A stretch of DNA of 64,000 bases from Streptomyces albus subsp. albus (GCF_000725885.1 NZ_JODR01000038.1:28100-92099); one strand, 5' to 3'. Positions 8,065 to 17,450 are shown, counted from the stretch's first letter. Program-made: numbers and translations. Notes: a model not told the origin generated them from the letters alone.

Positions 8065-9564
8065 TCACGGCCGGGCCGCTGCCATGGGCTGGAACGCGCG
8101 CAGCTCGGCGGCGAGTTCCTCGTGCACACGGGCCTTGAGGAGGGTGCCGTGCTCGGTGTGCTCCTCGGAGAGCACCTCGCCCTGGCTGTGCACCCGCGAG
8201 ACCAGCTTGCCCTCGGTGTAGGGCAGCAGCACCTCCAGCTCGACGGAGGGGTGCGGCAGCTCGTTGTCGATCAGCTCCCGCAGCTCGTCGATGCCCTGCC
8301 CGGTGCGCGCCGAGACCGTCAGAGCGTGCTTCTCGGCGCGCAGCAGCCGCTGGAGGACCAGCGGGTCGGCGGCGTCCGCCTTGTTGACGACCACGATCTC
8401 GGGCACGTCGGCCGCACCCACGTCGCGGATGACCTCGCGCACGGCCGCCAGCTGCTCCTCCGGCGCCGGGTGGGCGCCGTCCACCACGTGCAGGATCAGG
8501 TCGGCGTCGCCGACCTCCTCCATCGTGGAGCGGAACGCCTCCACCAGGTGGTGCGGCAGGTGCCGGACGAAGCCGACTGTGTCGGCCAGCGTGTAGGCCC
8601 GCCCGCTGGGCGTCTCGGCCTTGCGGACTGTCGGGTCCAGGGTGGCGAACAGGGCGTTCTCCACCAGCACGCCCGCGCCGGTGAGCCGGTTGAGCAGCGA
8701 GGACTTGCCGGCGTTGGTGTACCCGGCGATGGCCACGGAGGGCACCCGGTTACGCCTGCGGTCCTGCCGCTTGACCTCGCGGCCGGTCTTCATCTCCGCG
8801 ATCTCCCGGCGCATCTTCGCCATCTTCTCGCGGATCCGTCGCCGGTCCGTCTCGATCTTGGTCTCACCGGGACCACGCGTCGCCATGCCGCCGCCGGCCG
8901 ATCCGGAGCCACCGCCACCCATCTGCCGGGAGAGCGACTGGCCCCAGCCGCGCAGCCTGGGCAGCATGTACTGCATCTGGGCCAGCGAGACCTGCGCCTT
9001 GCCCTCACGGGACTTGGCGTGCTGGGCGAAGATGTCCAGGATCAGGGCCGTCCGGTCGACGACCTTGACCTTGACGACATCCTCCAGGTGGATCAGCTGG
9101 CCGGGGGTCAGTTCACCGTCGCAGACCACCGTGTCCGCGCCGGTCTCGAGCACGATGTCGCGCAGCTCGTCCGCCTTGCCGGAGCCGATGTACGTCGCCG
9201 CGTCCGGCTTGTCCCGCCGCTGGATGACACCGTCGAGCACCATGGCGCCCGCCGTCTCGGCGAGGGCTGCCAGCTCGGCCAGGGAGTTCTCGGCGTCCTG
9301 GGCCGTGCCGGAGGTCCAGACACCGACCAGCACGACGCGCTCAAGACGCAGCTGCCGGTACTCGACCTCTGTGACGTCCTCCAGCTCGGTGGAGAGACCG
9401 GCCACTCGCCGCAACGCCGCCCGGTCGGAGCGATCGAACTGCTCCCCGTCACGGTCCTCGTCGAGTGTGTGACTCAGAGCGACGTCCTCTTCCATCAGGG
9501 CGTCGGCTCGGCGGTTCGTGGCGATGCGCTGGCCGTTCTGTGGAAGGGAAGAGGAGAAGGTCAA
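8065..9564 (-). CDS. hflX: GTPase HflX
   Basis: 499 residues. An HflX-specific N-terminal domain (VVLVGVWTSG, ELAALAETAG, YIGSGKADEL) is followed by the Gly-rich GPGETKIETDRRRIREK linker and a TRAFAC GTPase core: G1 GYTNAGKSSLLNRL, G3 DTVGFVRHLP and G4 VVNKADA. HflX binds the 50S subunit, splits stalled ribosomes and hydrolyses GTP. The start at 9564 would be TTG with AAGGA about 6 nt upstream; the conserved part begins at about ALMEEDVALSH, so the exact start is less certain than the gene. Monocistronic: it is flanked by a terminator of the upstream M1 gene (9671-9717) and a convergent terminator downstream. Confidence 0.95.
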   Translation of the reverse strand: MTFSSSLPQNGQRIATNRRADALMEEDVALSHTLDEDRDGEQFDRSDRAALRRVAGLSTELEDVTEVEYRQLRLERVVLVGVWTSGTAQDAENSLAELAALAETAGAMVLDGVIQRRDKPDAATYIGSGKADELRDIVLETGADTVVCDGELTPGQLIHLEDVVKVKVVDRTALILDIFAQHAKSREGKAQVSLAQMQYMLPRLRGWGQSLSRQMGGGGSGSAGGGMATRGPGETKIETDRRRIREKMAKMRREIAEMKTGREVKRQDRRRNRVPSVAIAGYTNAGKSSLLNRLTGAGVLVENALFATLDPTVRKAETPSGRAYTLADTVGFVRHLPHHLVEAFRSTMEEVGDADLILHVVDGAHPAPEEQLAAVREVIRDVGAADVPEIVVVNKADAADPLVLQRLLRAEKHALTVSARTGQGIDELRELIDNELPHPSVELEVLLPYTEGKLVSRVHSQGEVLSEEHTEHGTLLKARVHEELAAELRAFQPMAAARP

Positions 9565-9670
9565 GTGGATCCTTAAGGTCGAGGAAAGTTGTCGTGCCGC
9601 TCACAACGCTCCGGCGGCGGGGAAGATTCCCCTCGGGCCTGCGGTGTTTTCCGGGCGACACGCGGAGCGC

Positions 9671-9717
9671 GCCGCCGCGCCGTGCGGTCACCAGATGGTC
9701 GCACGGCGCAGCGGCGG
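9671..9717 (-). terminator. Hairpin downstream of the M1 peptidase gene
   Basis: A 10-bp perfect stem GCGCCGTGCG/CGCACGGCGC extended by a near-perfect GC-only base, with a loop of about 13 nt, in the 229-nt gap between the M1 peptidase stop and the hflX start. No T-run. Confidence 0.6.
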
Positions 9718-9793
9718 CGTCATCCGTATTTGCCGCTTCCCGCGTGTGTGCCGGTCCGTGTCGAGTTGCCGCTGGGTCCCGTCTCGGGGCCCC

Positions 9794-11350
9794 TCAGTGC
9801 CCGGACGTGGCGGCCCCGGCCGGGTGCCCGGCCGGGGCGGGGCGGGATTCGGCCGCCTTCCGCTGCGGCTTCGCGTGCTTCTTCTGCTTCCAGTCCGGAT
9901 GCCCCGGCATGGGCGGAGTGGTCTTCCCGTAGAGCCACTTCTTCAAGAAGGCGCTCTGATCCTGCCCCGTCACCCGGGAGGCCAGGGCGATGAAATCGGC
10001 CGTCTCCGCGTTCCCGTCCCGGTACCGCTGTGTCCAGGCGCGTTCCAGGCGGGCGAAGGCGTCCTCCCCGATGTGCTCCCGCAGGGCGAACAGGACGACA
10101 GCCGAACCGTTGTAGACGATCGGGCTGAACAGATCGACCTTTCCGTCGCTCTTGGCGGGCAGCAGGGCCGCGGGCGGACCGTAACGCTTGCGCCACGCGT
10201 CGGACTGCTCGTACGCGGCGCGCGCCCGCTCCTCCACGGTGAAACCGCCGCGCTCGGCGGCGTACGCCCACTCGTACCAGGTGGCGTGCCCCTCGTTGAG
10301 CCACAGGTCCGTCCAGCGGCGCGGGCTGACGCTGTCTCCGAACCACTGGTGGGCCAGTTCGTGCACCATCAGTGATTCCTTGTACCAGGCCGGGTAGGCG
10401 GGGTCGGCGAGGATGTCGCTCTCGAAGAGCGACAGTGTCTGGGTCTCCAGCTCGAAGCCGGTCCGTGCCTGGGCGGCCAGCACCCCGTAGGTCTCGAACG
10501 GGTACGGCCCGGCGTGCCGCTCCATCCAGGCGATCTGGCCGGAGGTCCGCTCCAGCCACGGCAGCAGGGCCTTGCGCTTCTTGACGGGCACCACGTGGCG
10601 CAGCGGCAGCCCGTGCGGCCCGGTGGACCGGATCACGGCGGAGCGGCCGATGGAGACCTGGGCCAGTTCGGTGGCCATCGGGTGTGCCATCCGGTACGTC
10701 CAGACGGTGTCACCGCCGGCACGGCTGCGGCCGGCCGGGAGACCGCCCGCCACGACGGTCAGTCCGCGCGGGGCGCGTACCCGGAAAGTGAAGACGGCCT
10801 TGTCGGCGGGGTGGTCGTTGGAGGGGAAGACGCGGTGGGCGGCGTCGGCCTGGTTGGCCATGGCCAGACCGTCCTTGGTGCGGACCCAGCCGCCGTTCTT
10901 GGTGGTGGGATCGCTGGTGTGGTCCACCACCACGTGCAGCCACCCGCCGCGCCGCAGGGGCGCCCGCGGGGTGATCACCAGGTCCTCACCGGCCCTGGCG
11001 TGCCGGGCGGGTGCGCCGTTCACCTGAACGGAACGGACGTCACCGGCGGCGAAGTCCACATTGAAACGATCCATGGTCTCGGCGGTGACCTGCGCGTCGA
11101 TGACGGTGCGTGCGGTGAGCGGTTTCTTGTTGTCACCGCTGTAGTCGAACGACAGGTCGTAGGTGCGGACGTCGTAGCCCGGGTTGCCGAGATGCGGGAA
11201 GAGGTGGTCGCCGATCCCGGCCGCACGGGGCGCGGGGAGGGCCGCCCCGACGAGCGCGAGGGTCGCGGCGCCAACCGTGCCGGCAACGGTGCAGCGGCGG
11301 CGGGCGGTGCGCGAGCGGCTGAGGGATGTGTGGGCTGAGAGGGCTGCCAT
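9794..11350 (-). CDS. Secreted M1-family metallopeptidase (short form)
   Basis: 518 residues. The basic N-terminus (RSRTARRRC) and hydrophobic stretch ending near LPAPRAAG look like a signal peptide. The M1 fold follows, with the zinc motif HELAHQWFGD (~343) and the downstream zinc Glu in NEGHATWYEW (~363). The substrate-recognition motif normally written GxMEN appears as TGFELETQTL, a variant I associate with actinobacterial short M1 enzymes. About half the length of aminopeptidase N: the ERAP1-type C-terminal helical domain is absent and the protein ends in a basic His/Lys/Pro-rich tail after PGHPDW. Expected to be an extracellular aminopeptidase; the substrate is unknown. ATG at 11350 chosen; the Shine-Dalgarno is weak. 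Confidence 0.85.
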   Translation of the reverse strand: MAALSAHTSLSRSRTARRRCTVAGTVGAATLALVGAALPAPRAAGIGDHLFPHLGNPGYDVRTYDLSFDYSGDNKKPLTARTVIDAQVTAETMDRFNVDFAAGDVRSVQVNGAPARHARAGEDLVITPRAPLRRGGWLHVVVDHTSDPTTKNGGWVRTKDGLAMANQADAAHRVFPSNDHPADKAVFTFRVRAPRGLTVVAGGLPAGRSRAGGDTVWTYRMAHPMATELAQVSIGRSAVIRSTGPHGLPLRHVVPVKKRKALLPWLERTSGQIAWMERHAGPYPFETYGVLAAQARTGFELETQTLSLFESDILADPAYPAWYKESLMVHELAHQWFGDSVSPRRWTDLWLNEGHATWYEWAYAAERGGFTVEERARAAYEQSDAWRKRYGPPAALLPAKSDGKVDLFSPIVYNGSAVVLFALREHIGEDAFARLERAWTQRYRDGNAETADFIALASRVTGQDQSAFLKKWLYGKTTPPMPGHPDWKQKKHAKPQRKAAESRPAPAGHPAGAATSGH

Positions 11351-11485
11351 GGCTCATCGCTACCAGCGCCCGGGGGCGGCTGGTGATCAGCGTCGGGCGC
11401 GTCCACCCGAAAGGGGGCGACGGGTGCGTCCGGGAGAACCCGTGCGCCGCGCCGCCGCGCTCTGTGCGCCGTCCCCGCAAGAGCG

Positions 11486-13729
11486 TCAGTCGGCCACGGG
11501 GCGGGCGGACCGGGTCACGTCGTAGACGCCGGGCACGCGCAGCATCGCGCGCATGAGGGCCGGGAGTTCGGACGCGTCGGGAAGCTGGAGGGTGTAGGTG
11601 TGCCGCACGCGCTGCTCGCGAGGAGGCTCGACGTCGGCGGCTACGACGGCCGCGCCGTGCGCCGCGATGGTCTCGGTCAGGTCGGCCAGCAGACGGGGCC
11701 GCCCGAACGCCTCGGCCCGCAGGGTCACCCGGCATCCGACGGCGCCCTGCTCCCAGCGCACCGGCAGGGTCAGCCGCCCGTCCGACGCCATCCGGGCCAC
11801 CGACTGGCAGCTCTCGCGGTGGACGGTGACGGCACCACCGCGCACCGGAAAACCGGTGACCGCGTCGGTGGGCACCGGTGTGCAGCAGCGGGCCAGCCGC
11901 ACAGGTGCGCCAGGGCGTCCTGGCACGACGGGGACGTTCTCCGCGTACCGGTCGTGCCCGGCGGGCTGCTGGGCCGTCCGCTCCCGGCGCCGGGTACGTG
12001 CTGTCCGTACGGCGGGGCGCGGTGCCGCCCCGGTGGCGGGCGCGGTGCTGCCGGCCGGGACTTCGGCGGCGGGCTGCGGCTGCCCGGCCGGCTGCCGGTC
12101 GGGATCCTGCTGGTCGGGGTCCTGGCCGGGGTTCTGCCGGTCGGGTGTGGGCTGACCGTGTGCGGAGAGCCACTCGCGAATGGCGAGCCGGGCGGAGGGT
12201 GTCCTCACGTGAGCGAGCCACTCCGGCGACGGACCCGAGGGGCTGCCCTGGCCGGGCTCCAGGAAGAGCTGCAGGGAGTCCCCGTCCCGCAGCACGGTCG
12301 TGAGCGCCGCCAGCCGCCCGTTGACGCGCGCCCCGATGCACCGGTGCCCGGCCTCCCCGAGCCTGGCGTAGGCGGCGTCCACGCAGGTCGCCCCGGCGGG
12401 CAGCGGCAGCGCGGAGCCACCGGACCCCTCGGCGCCGGGGACGGCACAGTAGACGGTGATTTCCAGGTCCTGCGCCAGTTCGTCGCGCAGTTCCTGCCAG
12501 AAGGTGTTCGGGTCGGGGGCGTGGCTCTGCCATTCGAGGAGCCGGGAGAGCCATCCGGGGCGCGTCGGATCGGTACGCTCCTGCGGGCCGGCCCCGGCCG
12601 GGGCGCCCGCCCGCTCGGTGGCGTCCCTCGCCTCCGCGGCAGCCGAAGCATGGGGGTCGCCCAGGGCGATCACCCCGGTCTCGGCCACACGGTGCATCCG
12701 GCGGGTGCGCACCAGCACCTCGGCGACGCGTCCGTCCTGGTCGGCGATCGCGGTGTGCAGCGACTGGTACAGATTGAACTTCGGGACGGCAATGAAGTCC
12801 TTGAACTGGGAGACCAGCGGCGCGAAACAGGTGTGCAGCTCGCCCAGTACCGCGTAGCAGTCGGCGTCCTCCTCGACGAGCACCAGCAGCCGGGCGAAGT
12901 CGCAGTCGCCCAGCTGGCCGCGTTTGAGCCGCAGCCGGTGCACGGAGACGGTGTGCCGGGGCCGGATGAGCACCTCCGCGGCGATCCCGGCCTCCCGCAG
13001 GGTGCGGCGCACCTGTGCGGCGAAGGCGGTGAGCGGGTCGGGGCGGGCGTTGTGCTCCTGGATCAACTCGCGGGTGCGGGCGTGCTCCTCGGGGTGCAGA
13101 ACGGCGAAGACCAAGTCCTCCAGCTCGCTCTTGAGCGCCTGGATGCCGAGACGCTCGGCGAGCGGGATGAGCACGTCCCGGGTCACCTTGGCGATGCGGA
13201 CCTGTTTCTCCCGGCGCATGACCCCGAGAGTGCGCATGTTGTGCAGCCGGTCGGCCAGTTTGATCGCCATGACGCGCACGTCGTTACCGGTGGCCAGCAG
13301 CATCTTGCGGAACGTTTCCGGCTCGGCCGCCGACCCGTAGTCGACCTTTTCCAGCTTGGTGACCCCGTCGACCAGATAACAGACCTGTTCGCCGAACTCC
13401 CGGCGTACCTGGTCGAGGGTGACGGCGGTGTCCTCCACCGTGTCGTGCAGCAGCGACGCGGTCAGTGTGGTGGTCTCCGCACCCAGCTGGGCCAGCAGCA
13501 GGGTGACCGCGAGGGGGTGTGTGATGTACGGCTCGCCGCTCTTGCGGGTCTGGCCCCGGTGCGACGATTCGGCCAGCACGTACGCCCTGCGCAGGGGCCG
13601 CAGGTCGGCACCCGGGTGGTGCGCCCTGTGCACCTTGGCCACGTGCTCGATGGCGTCCGGCAGGTCCCGTGACGAGGCTCCCCGCAGTGCCACTCTGCTC
13701 AGCTTCCGCAGACCGCGCACCGCGCTCAT
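11486..13729 (-). CDS. rshA: RelA/SpoT homologue RshA, (p)ppGpp hydrolase/synthetase family
   Basis: 747 residues from ATG 13729 (GGGAGG about 7 nt upstream; an in-frame start 8 codons earlier lacks this). Domains: HD hydrolase with GEPYITHPLAV, LLHDTVEDT and IKLADRLHNMRTL intact; RelA synthetase domain (~210-350); TGS (~430-490); low-complexity linker (~530-590); conserved-cysteine region with ARCCTPV; ACT at the C-terminus. The synthetase ATP loop usually reads RPKH and here reads RPRH. The Asp, Tyr (NLYQSLHT) and Glu (EVLVRT) positions are kept, but the surrounding signature is divergent. This is the second long RSH protein of streptomycetes (RshA, distinct from RelA). Hydrolase activity is likely; synthetase activity is uncertain. 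Confidence 0.92.
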   Translation of the reverse strand: MSAVRGLRKLSRVALRGASSRDLPDAIEHVAKVHRAHHPGADLRPLRRAYVLAESSHRGQTRKSGEPYITHPLAVTLLLAQLGAETTTLTASLLHDTVEDTAVTLDQVRREFGEQVCYLVDGVTKLEKVDYGSAAEPETFRKMLLATGNDVRVMAIKLADRLHNMRTLGVMRREKQVRIAKVTRDVLIPLAERLGIQALKSELEDLVFAVLHPEEHARTRELIQEHNARPDPLTAFAAQVRRTLREAGIAAEVLIRPRHTVSVHRLRLKRGQLGDCDFARLLVLVEEDADCYAVLGELHTCFAPLVSQFKDFIAVPKFNLYQSLHTAIADQDGRVAEVLVRTRRMHRVAETGVIALGDPHASAAAEARDATERAGAPAGAGPQERTDPTRPGWLSRLLEWQSHAPDPNTFWQELRDELAQDLEITVYCAVPGAEGSGGSALPLPAGATCVDAAYARLGEAGHRCIGARVNGRLAALTTVLRDGDSLQLFLEPGQGSPSGPSPEWLAHVRTPSARLAIREWLSAHGQPTPDRQNPGQDPDQQDPDRQPAGQPQPAAEVPAGSTAPATGAAPRPAVRTARTRRRERTAQQPAGHDRYAENVPVVPGRPGAPVRLARCCTPVPTDAVTGFPVRGGAVTVHRESCQSVARMASDGRLTLPVRWEQGAVGCRVTLRAEAFGRPRLLADLTETIAAHGAAVVAADVEPPREQRVRHTYTLQLPDASELPALMRAMLRVPGVYDVTRSARPVAD

Positions 13730-14006
13730 GGGCACCTCCCGCTCCTGCCGCACCCCCGGGCCGGGGCTGTGATGCTACCGACCCCACCACGTGCCGCTGA
13801 CCGCCTCCCGCCCAGGGTGAGGCGGATCACTCCATCGTGCGACGCGCCGGTGTGCGACACCACCGCGTACCCGTTCTGCGGTCTGTTACCGCAAGGCGGC
13901 GCTCCGTCATCGAGTCCGGCGGCGGCAGCCCCGGGAAGACGCGGCACGGCGGAAGCCCGCGGGTGCTCGCCCGGGCCGCCGGGCACGCCGGGAAGCAGCC
14001 CCGCTC

Positions 14007-14894
14007 CTACACGAGGAGGCCGGGGTCGATCCGGCCCTCCGCGACGATCACGGCCGGGCCTGTCATCTCGATCTCCCCGTCCGTCCGCTCGGTGATCTCC
14101 AGCTGTCCGCCGGGCACCTCCACGGTGTAGGTGACCGGGGCGCCGTCCTGTCGCGGATCGTGTCCGTCCCGCCGGGCGGCGGCCACCATGACGGCGCAGG
14201 CCCCGGTGCCGCACGAACGCGTCTCGCCGGCGCCCCGCTCATGCACCCGCAGCGCCACGTGGCGCGGGCCCCGGGAGACGACGAATTCGACGTTGACGCC
14301 CTCCGGGTAGGCGGCGGCAGGCCGCACCACGGGGGCCTCCAGCAGCGGCCCGGGGTCCGCCAGGTCCGTCACGAAGGCGACCGCGTGGGGGTTGCCCATG
14401 CCGACCTTGCGTACCGGCCAGGTGTGCCCTGCCGCGCTGACGGTGATCTCGTCGGCGCCCCGCGCGGAGGTGTGCAGTTCGGCGGCGCCCATGGCGATGG
14501 TGACGGGACCGCCGTTCTTGGCGATGTGCGCCCGGCGGACCCCCGCGCGGGTCGCGATGGCCAGATCACCGGGTTCGACGAGTCCGGCCCGCTCCAGATA
14601 GCGGGCGAATACCCGGGCACCGTTGCCGCACATCTCGGCCACGGAACCGTCGCTGTTGCGGTAGTCCATGAACCACTCCGCCTCGGCGGCCATGGCCTTG
14701 GCCTCCGGGTGCGCCGCCGAGCGGACGACACGGAGCACACCGTCGGCCCCGATGCCCGCCCTCCGGTCGCACAGCCGGGCCACCACCGCCGGCGGCAGGT
14801 CGAGCTCCCCGTCCGGGTCCGGGATGATCACGAAGTCGTTCTCGGTGCCGTGCCCCTTCAGGAACGGGAAGGGCACGCCTGCTGTGCTGCTCAC
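14007..14894 (-). CDS. dapF: Diaminopimelate epimerase
   Basis: About 295 residues. Converts LL- to meso-diaminopimelate for lysine synthesis; streptomycete peptidoglycan uses the LL form. Both catalytic cysteines are in their motifs: CGNGARVFARYL and GETRSCGTGACAV. The N-terminal FLKGHGTENDFV is the family signature. GTG 14894 is chosen because it places KGHGTENDF about 15 residues in; no good Shine-Dalgarno precedes it and an alternative GTG lies 6 codons downstream. Part of a minus-strand series miaA, membrane protein, dapF. The 277 nt to rshA show no gene. Confidence 0.95.
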   Translation of the reverse strand: MSSTAGVPFPFLKGHGTENDFVIIPDPDGELDLPPAVVARLCDRRAGIGADGVLRVVRSAAHPEAKAMAAEAEWFMDYRNSDGSVAEMCGNGARVFARYLERAGLVEPGDLAIATRAGVRRAHIAKNGGPVTIAMGAAELHTSARGADEITVSAAGHTWPVRKVGMGNPHAVAFVTDLADPGPLLEAPVVRPAAAYPEGVNVEFVVSRGPRHVALRVHERGAGETRSCGTGACAVMVAAARRDGHDPRQDGAPVTYTVEVPGGQLEITERTDGEIEMTGPAVIVAEGRIDPGLLV

Positions 14895-15041
14895 CTTGCC
14901 GATCGTACGGGAGACCGGGTGCCCCCGCGGCCCGGGGCAGCGGTGCCCAGGACACGGCAGTGCCGCGCCCCGGGGAACAGCAGCGCGGCGCACCAGGACG
15001 GCGGCGCACGGGGCGGGGCCAGCGGCAGCGGCGGGCGGCCG

Positions 15042-15473
15042 TCAGCGGAGCCGGGCGACCCGCCAGACGGCCAGGACGACGAGGGTGCACACCACGACCG
15101 CGTAGAGCGCCACCACCCGCCAGTCGGGACGGCGGTCCGAGCCGCGCGCGGGCAGCCCCGGCCAGGTGTGCCCCACCCGGCGGGCGGCCATGACACCCCA
15201 GCCGGCGGCACAGCCGCACAGCAGCAGCCCCAGCATGGAGACCACCGCGCCGGAGCTGCCGCCCGGCTCGAACGCGAGCGGGAAGGCGAACATCAGGGAG
15301 CCGAGCGCGCCGAGCACCACGATGGGAGCGAGCTGCCACAACCGCAGCTTGCGCTGCGGGCGCAGCTCGTGCGGCTCGACGGGAGGGCCCGCATCCAGCG
15401 GCCCGCCGCCCACGGCGCCCGGGCCGGGGGGTTCGGCGTCCGCCGGGGAGGAGTCTCGAGGGCCGGCCTCCAT
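15042..15473 (-). CDS. Small integral membrane protein between miaA and dapF
   Basis: 143 residues from ATG 15473 (GGGAGG about 8 nt upstream; an earlier in-frame ATG 13 codons upstream has none). The first ~50 residues are Pro/Gly/Glu-rich and cytoplasmic-looking. Three hydrophobic segments follow: LAPIVVLGALGSLMFAFPLA, a second starting AVVSMLGLLLCGCAAGWG and a third starting VVALYAVVVCTLVVLAV. I do not recognise a family with a known function. Location between dapF and miaA on the same strand appears conserved in streptomycetes from memory. Confidence 0.72.
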   Translation of the reverse strand: MEAGPRDSSPADAEPPGPGAVGGGPLDAGPPVEPHELRPQRKLRLWQLAPIVVLGALGSLMFAFPLAFEPGGSSGAVVSMLGLLLCGCAAGWGVMAARRVGHTWPGLPARGSDRRPDWRVVALYAVVVCTLVVLAVWRVARLR

Positions 15474-15581
15474 TGCCACGCGCCCTCCCAACTCCGGCCT
15501 GCTGGCTTCCAACGATGGACGATGATGGCACGCCGACGGTAACGGGACGGTCGCACAGGGCTTCCCGATGCCATCACGTGA

Positions 15582-16541
15582 TCAGGCTGTAACCGCCTTC
15601 GTGAGCAACGTCAGGGCCGCACCCGGGAGTTCCCCCCGGTCCGCAGCCGCGCCGCTGAGCCAGTGCACCCTCGGGTCGCGCCGGAACCAGGAGTCCTGGC
15701 GGCGTGCGAAGCGCTTGGTGGCGCGGATTGTCGCCTCGCGTGCCTCCTGGAGGGTGCACTCCCCCGCCAGGGCGGCCAGCACCTGCTGGTAGCCCAGGGC
15801 ACGGGATGCCGTGCGCCCCTCTCGTAGGCCCTGCTTCTCCAGCTCGCGCACCTCGTCGACCAGTCCGGCCTCCCACATGACGTCCACGCGGCGGGCGATC
15901 CGCTCGTCCAGCTCCGGCCTGGCCACATCGACGCCTATCTGCACGGTGTCGTAGACGGCCTCGTGGCCCGGCAGGCTCGCGGTGAACGGCCGCCCTGTGA
16001 TCTCGATGACCTCCAGGGCGCGGACGATGCGCCGGCCGTTGCTCGGGAGGATGGCGCGGGCGGCCTCGGGGTCGGCCTCGGCCAGGCGGGCGTGCAGCGC
16101 ACCGGAGCCCTCCTGGGCCAGCTCGCCCTCCAGCCGGGCGCGTACCGCCGGGTCGGTGCCGGGGAACTCCATGGCGTCCAGTGCCCCGCGCACGTACAGC
16201 CCGGAGCCGCCGACCAGCACGGGTACCCGCCCTCGGGCCCGCAGCCTGTCGATCTCGGCACGGGCGAGCCGCTGGTACTCGGCGACGCTGGCCGCGACTG
16301 TGACGTCCCAGATGTCCAGCAGGTGGTGCGGGACGCCCTGCCGCTCCTCGACGGTCAGTTTGGCCGTGCCGATGTCCATGCCCCGGTAGAGCTGCATGGA
16401 GTCGGCGTTGATCACCTCGCCGCCCAGTGCGCGGGCGAGATGGACGCCCAGATCGGACTTGCCCGCCGCGGTGGGGCCGACGACGGCGACGACCGGTGGC
16501 GCGGACGAGGGGACGGACGGTTGCGGAGCTGCGGCGTTCAC
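15582..16541 (-). CDS. miaA: tRNA dimethylallyltransferase
   Basis: 319 residues. Transfers a dimethylallyl group to A37 of tRNAs that read UNN codons, the substrate later methylthiolated by MiaB (19005-20531). Walker A VVGPTAAGKSDLGVHLA is near residue 20, followed by NADSMQLYRGMDIGTAK, HHLLDIWDV, VLVGGSGLYVRG and the C-terminal ALGYQQVL and KRFARRQDSWFRRD motifs. The start is GTG 16541. It heads the miaA, membrane protein, dapF series and is divergent from the small-protein pair at 16724. Confidence 0.96.
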   Translation of the reverse strand: MNAAAPQPSVPSSAPPVVAVVGPTAAGKSDLGVHLARALGGEVINADSMQLYRGMDIGTAKLTVEERQGVPHHLLDIWDVTVAASVAEYQRLARAEIDRLRARGRVPVLVGGSGLYVRGALDAMEFPGTDPAVRARLEGELAQEGSGALHARLAEADPEAARAILPSNGRRIVRALEVIEITGRPFTASLPGHEAVYDTVQIGVDVARPELDERIARRVDVMWEAGLVDEVRELEKQGLREGRTASRALGYQQVLAALAGECTLQEAREATIRATKRFARRQDSWFRRDPRVHWLSGAAADRGELPGAALTLLTKAVTA

Positions 16542-16723
16542 GCGTCAAGTTTCGCAAACCGTCCTCCGCCTTCCCGAACGAGCGACGTGACGGACCGCGC
16601 CCGGGGTCGTTGCCCGTTGCGAGGTTCCGACAGCCGGTTTCCGCACCGGTGCCCCGGGGCGGCGCAATGGGACGCTCCGCAAGGCGCGGGATTTCGCCCA
16701 CACGAGTACAGTCTGGAGTAGAT

Positions 16724-17116
16724 ATGGGCGTGTTTGCGAGGCTTCTCCGTCGTTCGTCCAGCAAGTCAACACAGGACACCTCCGATGCCACTCGCGCGGA
16801 GGAAACCGGTACCGCCCAGGCGGACTCCGTCGCGCGGGACGGCGAGGCCGGTGAGGGCGCGTCCGGCGGGGCCGGATCCGCCGAGGGGCGCACCCCGGAG
16901 GCCGGGGCCACCCGGGAGAGCCCGCCCGCCGCGGGCACCGCTGCGGAATCCGCCGAGTCCCGGGGCGCGGAACGCGCCGAGGGTGCTGCGGCGGAGGGTG
17001 CAGAGGGTGCCCCCGCGGCGCGCACCGAGCCGGCCGAGGGGTCTGTCGGCATTCCGAAGCAGCAGTCGGCCGAGGAGGCCGCGGACAGCGAGACCGGCGA
17101 CAACGCCCGCAAGTAG
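16724..17116 (+). CDS. Acidic low-complexity protein of unknown function
   Basis: 130 residues. The conserved-looking ends are a basic N-terminus (MGVFARLLRRSSSKSTQD) and the C-terminal GIPKQQSAEEAADSETG; between them is Ala/Glu/Gly-rich low-complexity sequence. ATG 16724 has GGAG 6 nt upstream. It is probably co-transcribed with the 'antitoxin' gene 43 nt downstream. I recall similar Streptomyces proteins carrying the automatic label 'gliding motility protein', for which nothing here gives support. The function is unknown; the amphipathic basic start could associate with membranes, which is speculation. Confidence 0.7.
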   Translation: MGVFARLLRRSSSKSTQDTSDATRAEETGTAQADSVARDGEAGEGASGGAGSAEGRTPEAGATRESPPAAGTAAESAESRGAERAEGAAAEGAEGAPAARTEPAEGSVGIPKQQSAEEAADSETGDNARK

Positions 17117-17159
17117 ACCGTGCGGCCCGCCCGCACGGTCCGGCAGGAAGGCGACCGAG

Positions 17160-17450
17160 ATGGGCTTCATGGACAAGGTCAAGGGCATGCTCGGCCAGCA
17201 CGGCGACAAGGTGCAGCAGGGGCTGGACAAGGCCGCCAAGGCCGCCGACTCCAAGACCAAGGGCAAGTACCGCAGCCAGATCGACAGCGGCACCAAGAAG
17301 GCGAAGGAAGCCGCCCAGCGGATGGCCGACGAGCAGCGCCGTTCCGGCGGAGCGGGCGGTTCCGGCAGCGGCCCCAAGGGACCGGGGTCACCGGGCGGCG
17401 GCAGCGGCTCCGGCCCGACGGGCGGCACCGGCGGCGGCACCGGGACCTGA
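17160..17450 (+). CDS. MT0933/Rv0909-type putative antitoxin
   Basis: 96 residues. The helical, lysine-rich start GFMDKVKGMLGQHGDKVQQG and KYRSQIDSGTKKAKEAAQRM match the MT0933 antitoxin family; a Gly/Ser/Pro-rich tail follows. ATG 17160 has AGGAAGG about 7 nt upstream. No toxin gene lies beside it: the preceding gene is a low-complexity acidic protein. The toxin-antitoxin label therefore comes from the family name only. The end of the gene overlaps by 63 nt, antisense, the open frame of the broken dioxygenase gene. Confidence 0.8.
   Translation: MGFMDKVKGMLGQHGDKVQQGLDKAAKAADSKTKGKYRSQIDSGTKKAKEAAQRMADEQRRSGGAGGSGSGPKGPGSPGGGSGSGPTGGTGGGTGT

Noticed and set aside
11133..12554. A 473-codon minus-strand frame across the rshA end and the M1 gene start
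   Set aside because: Out of frame with both real proteins and extremely Arg/Ala-rich.
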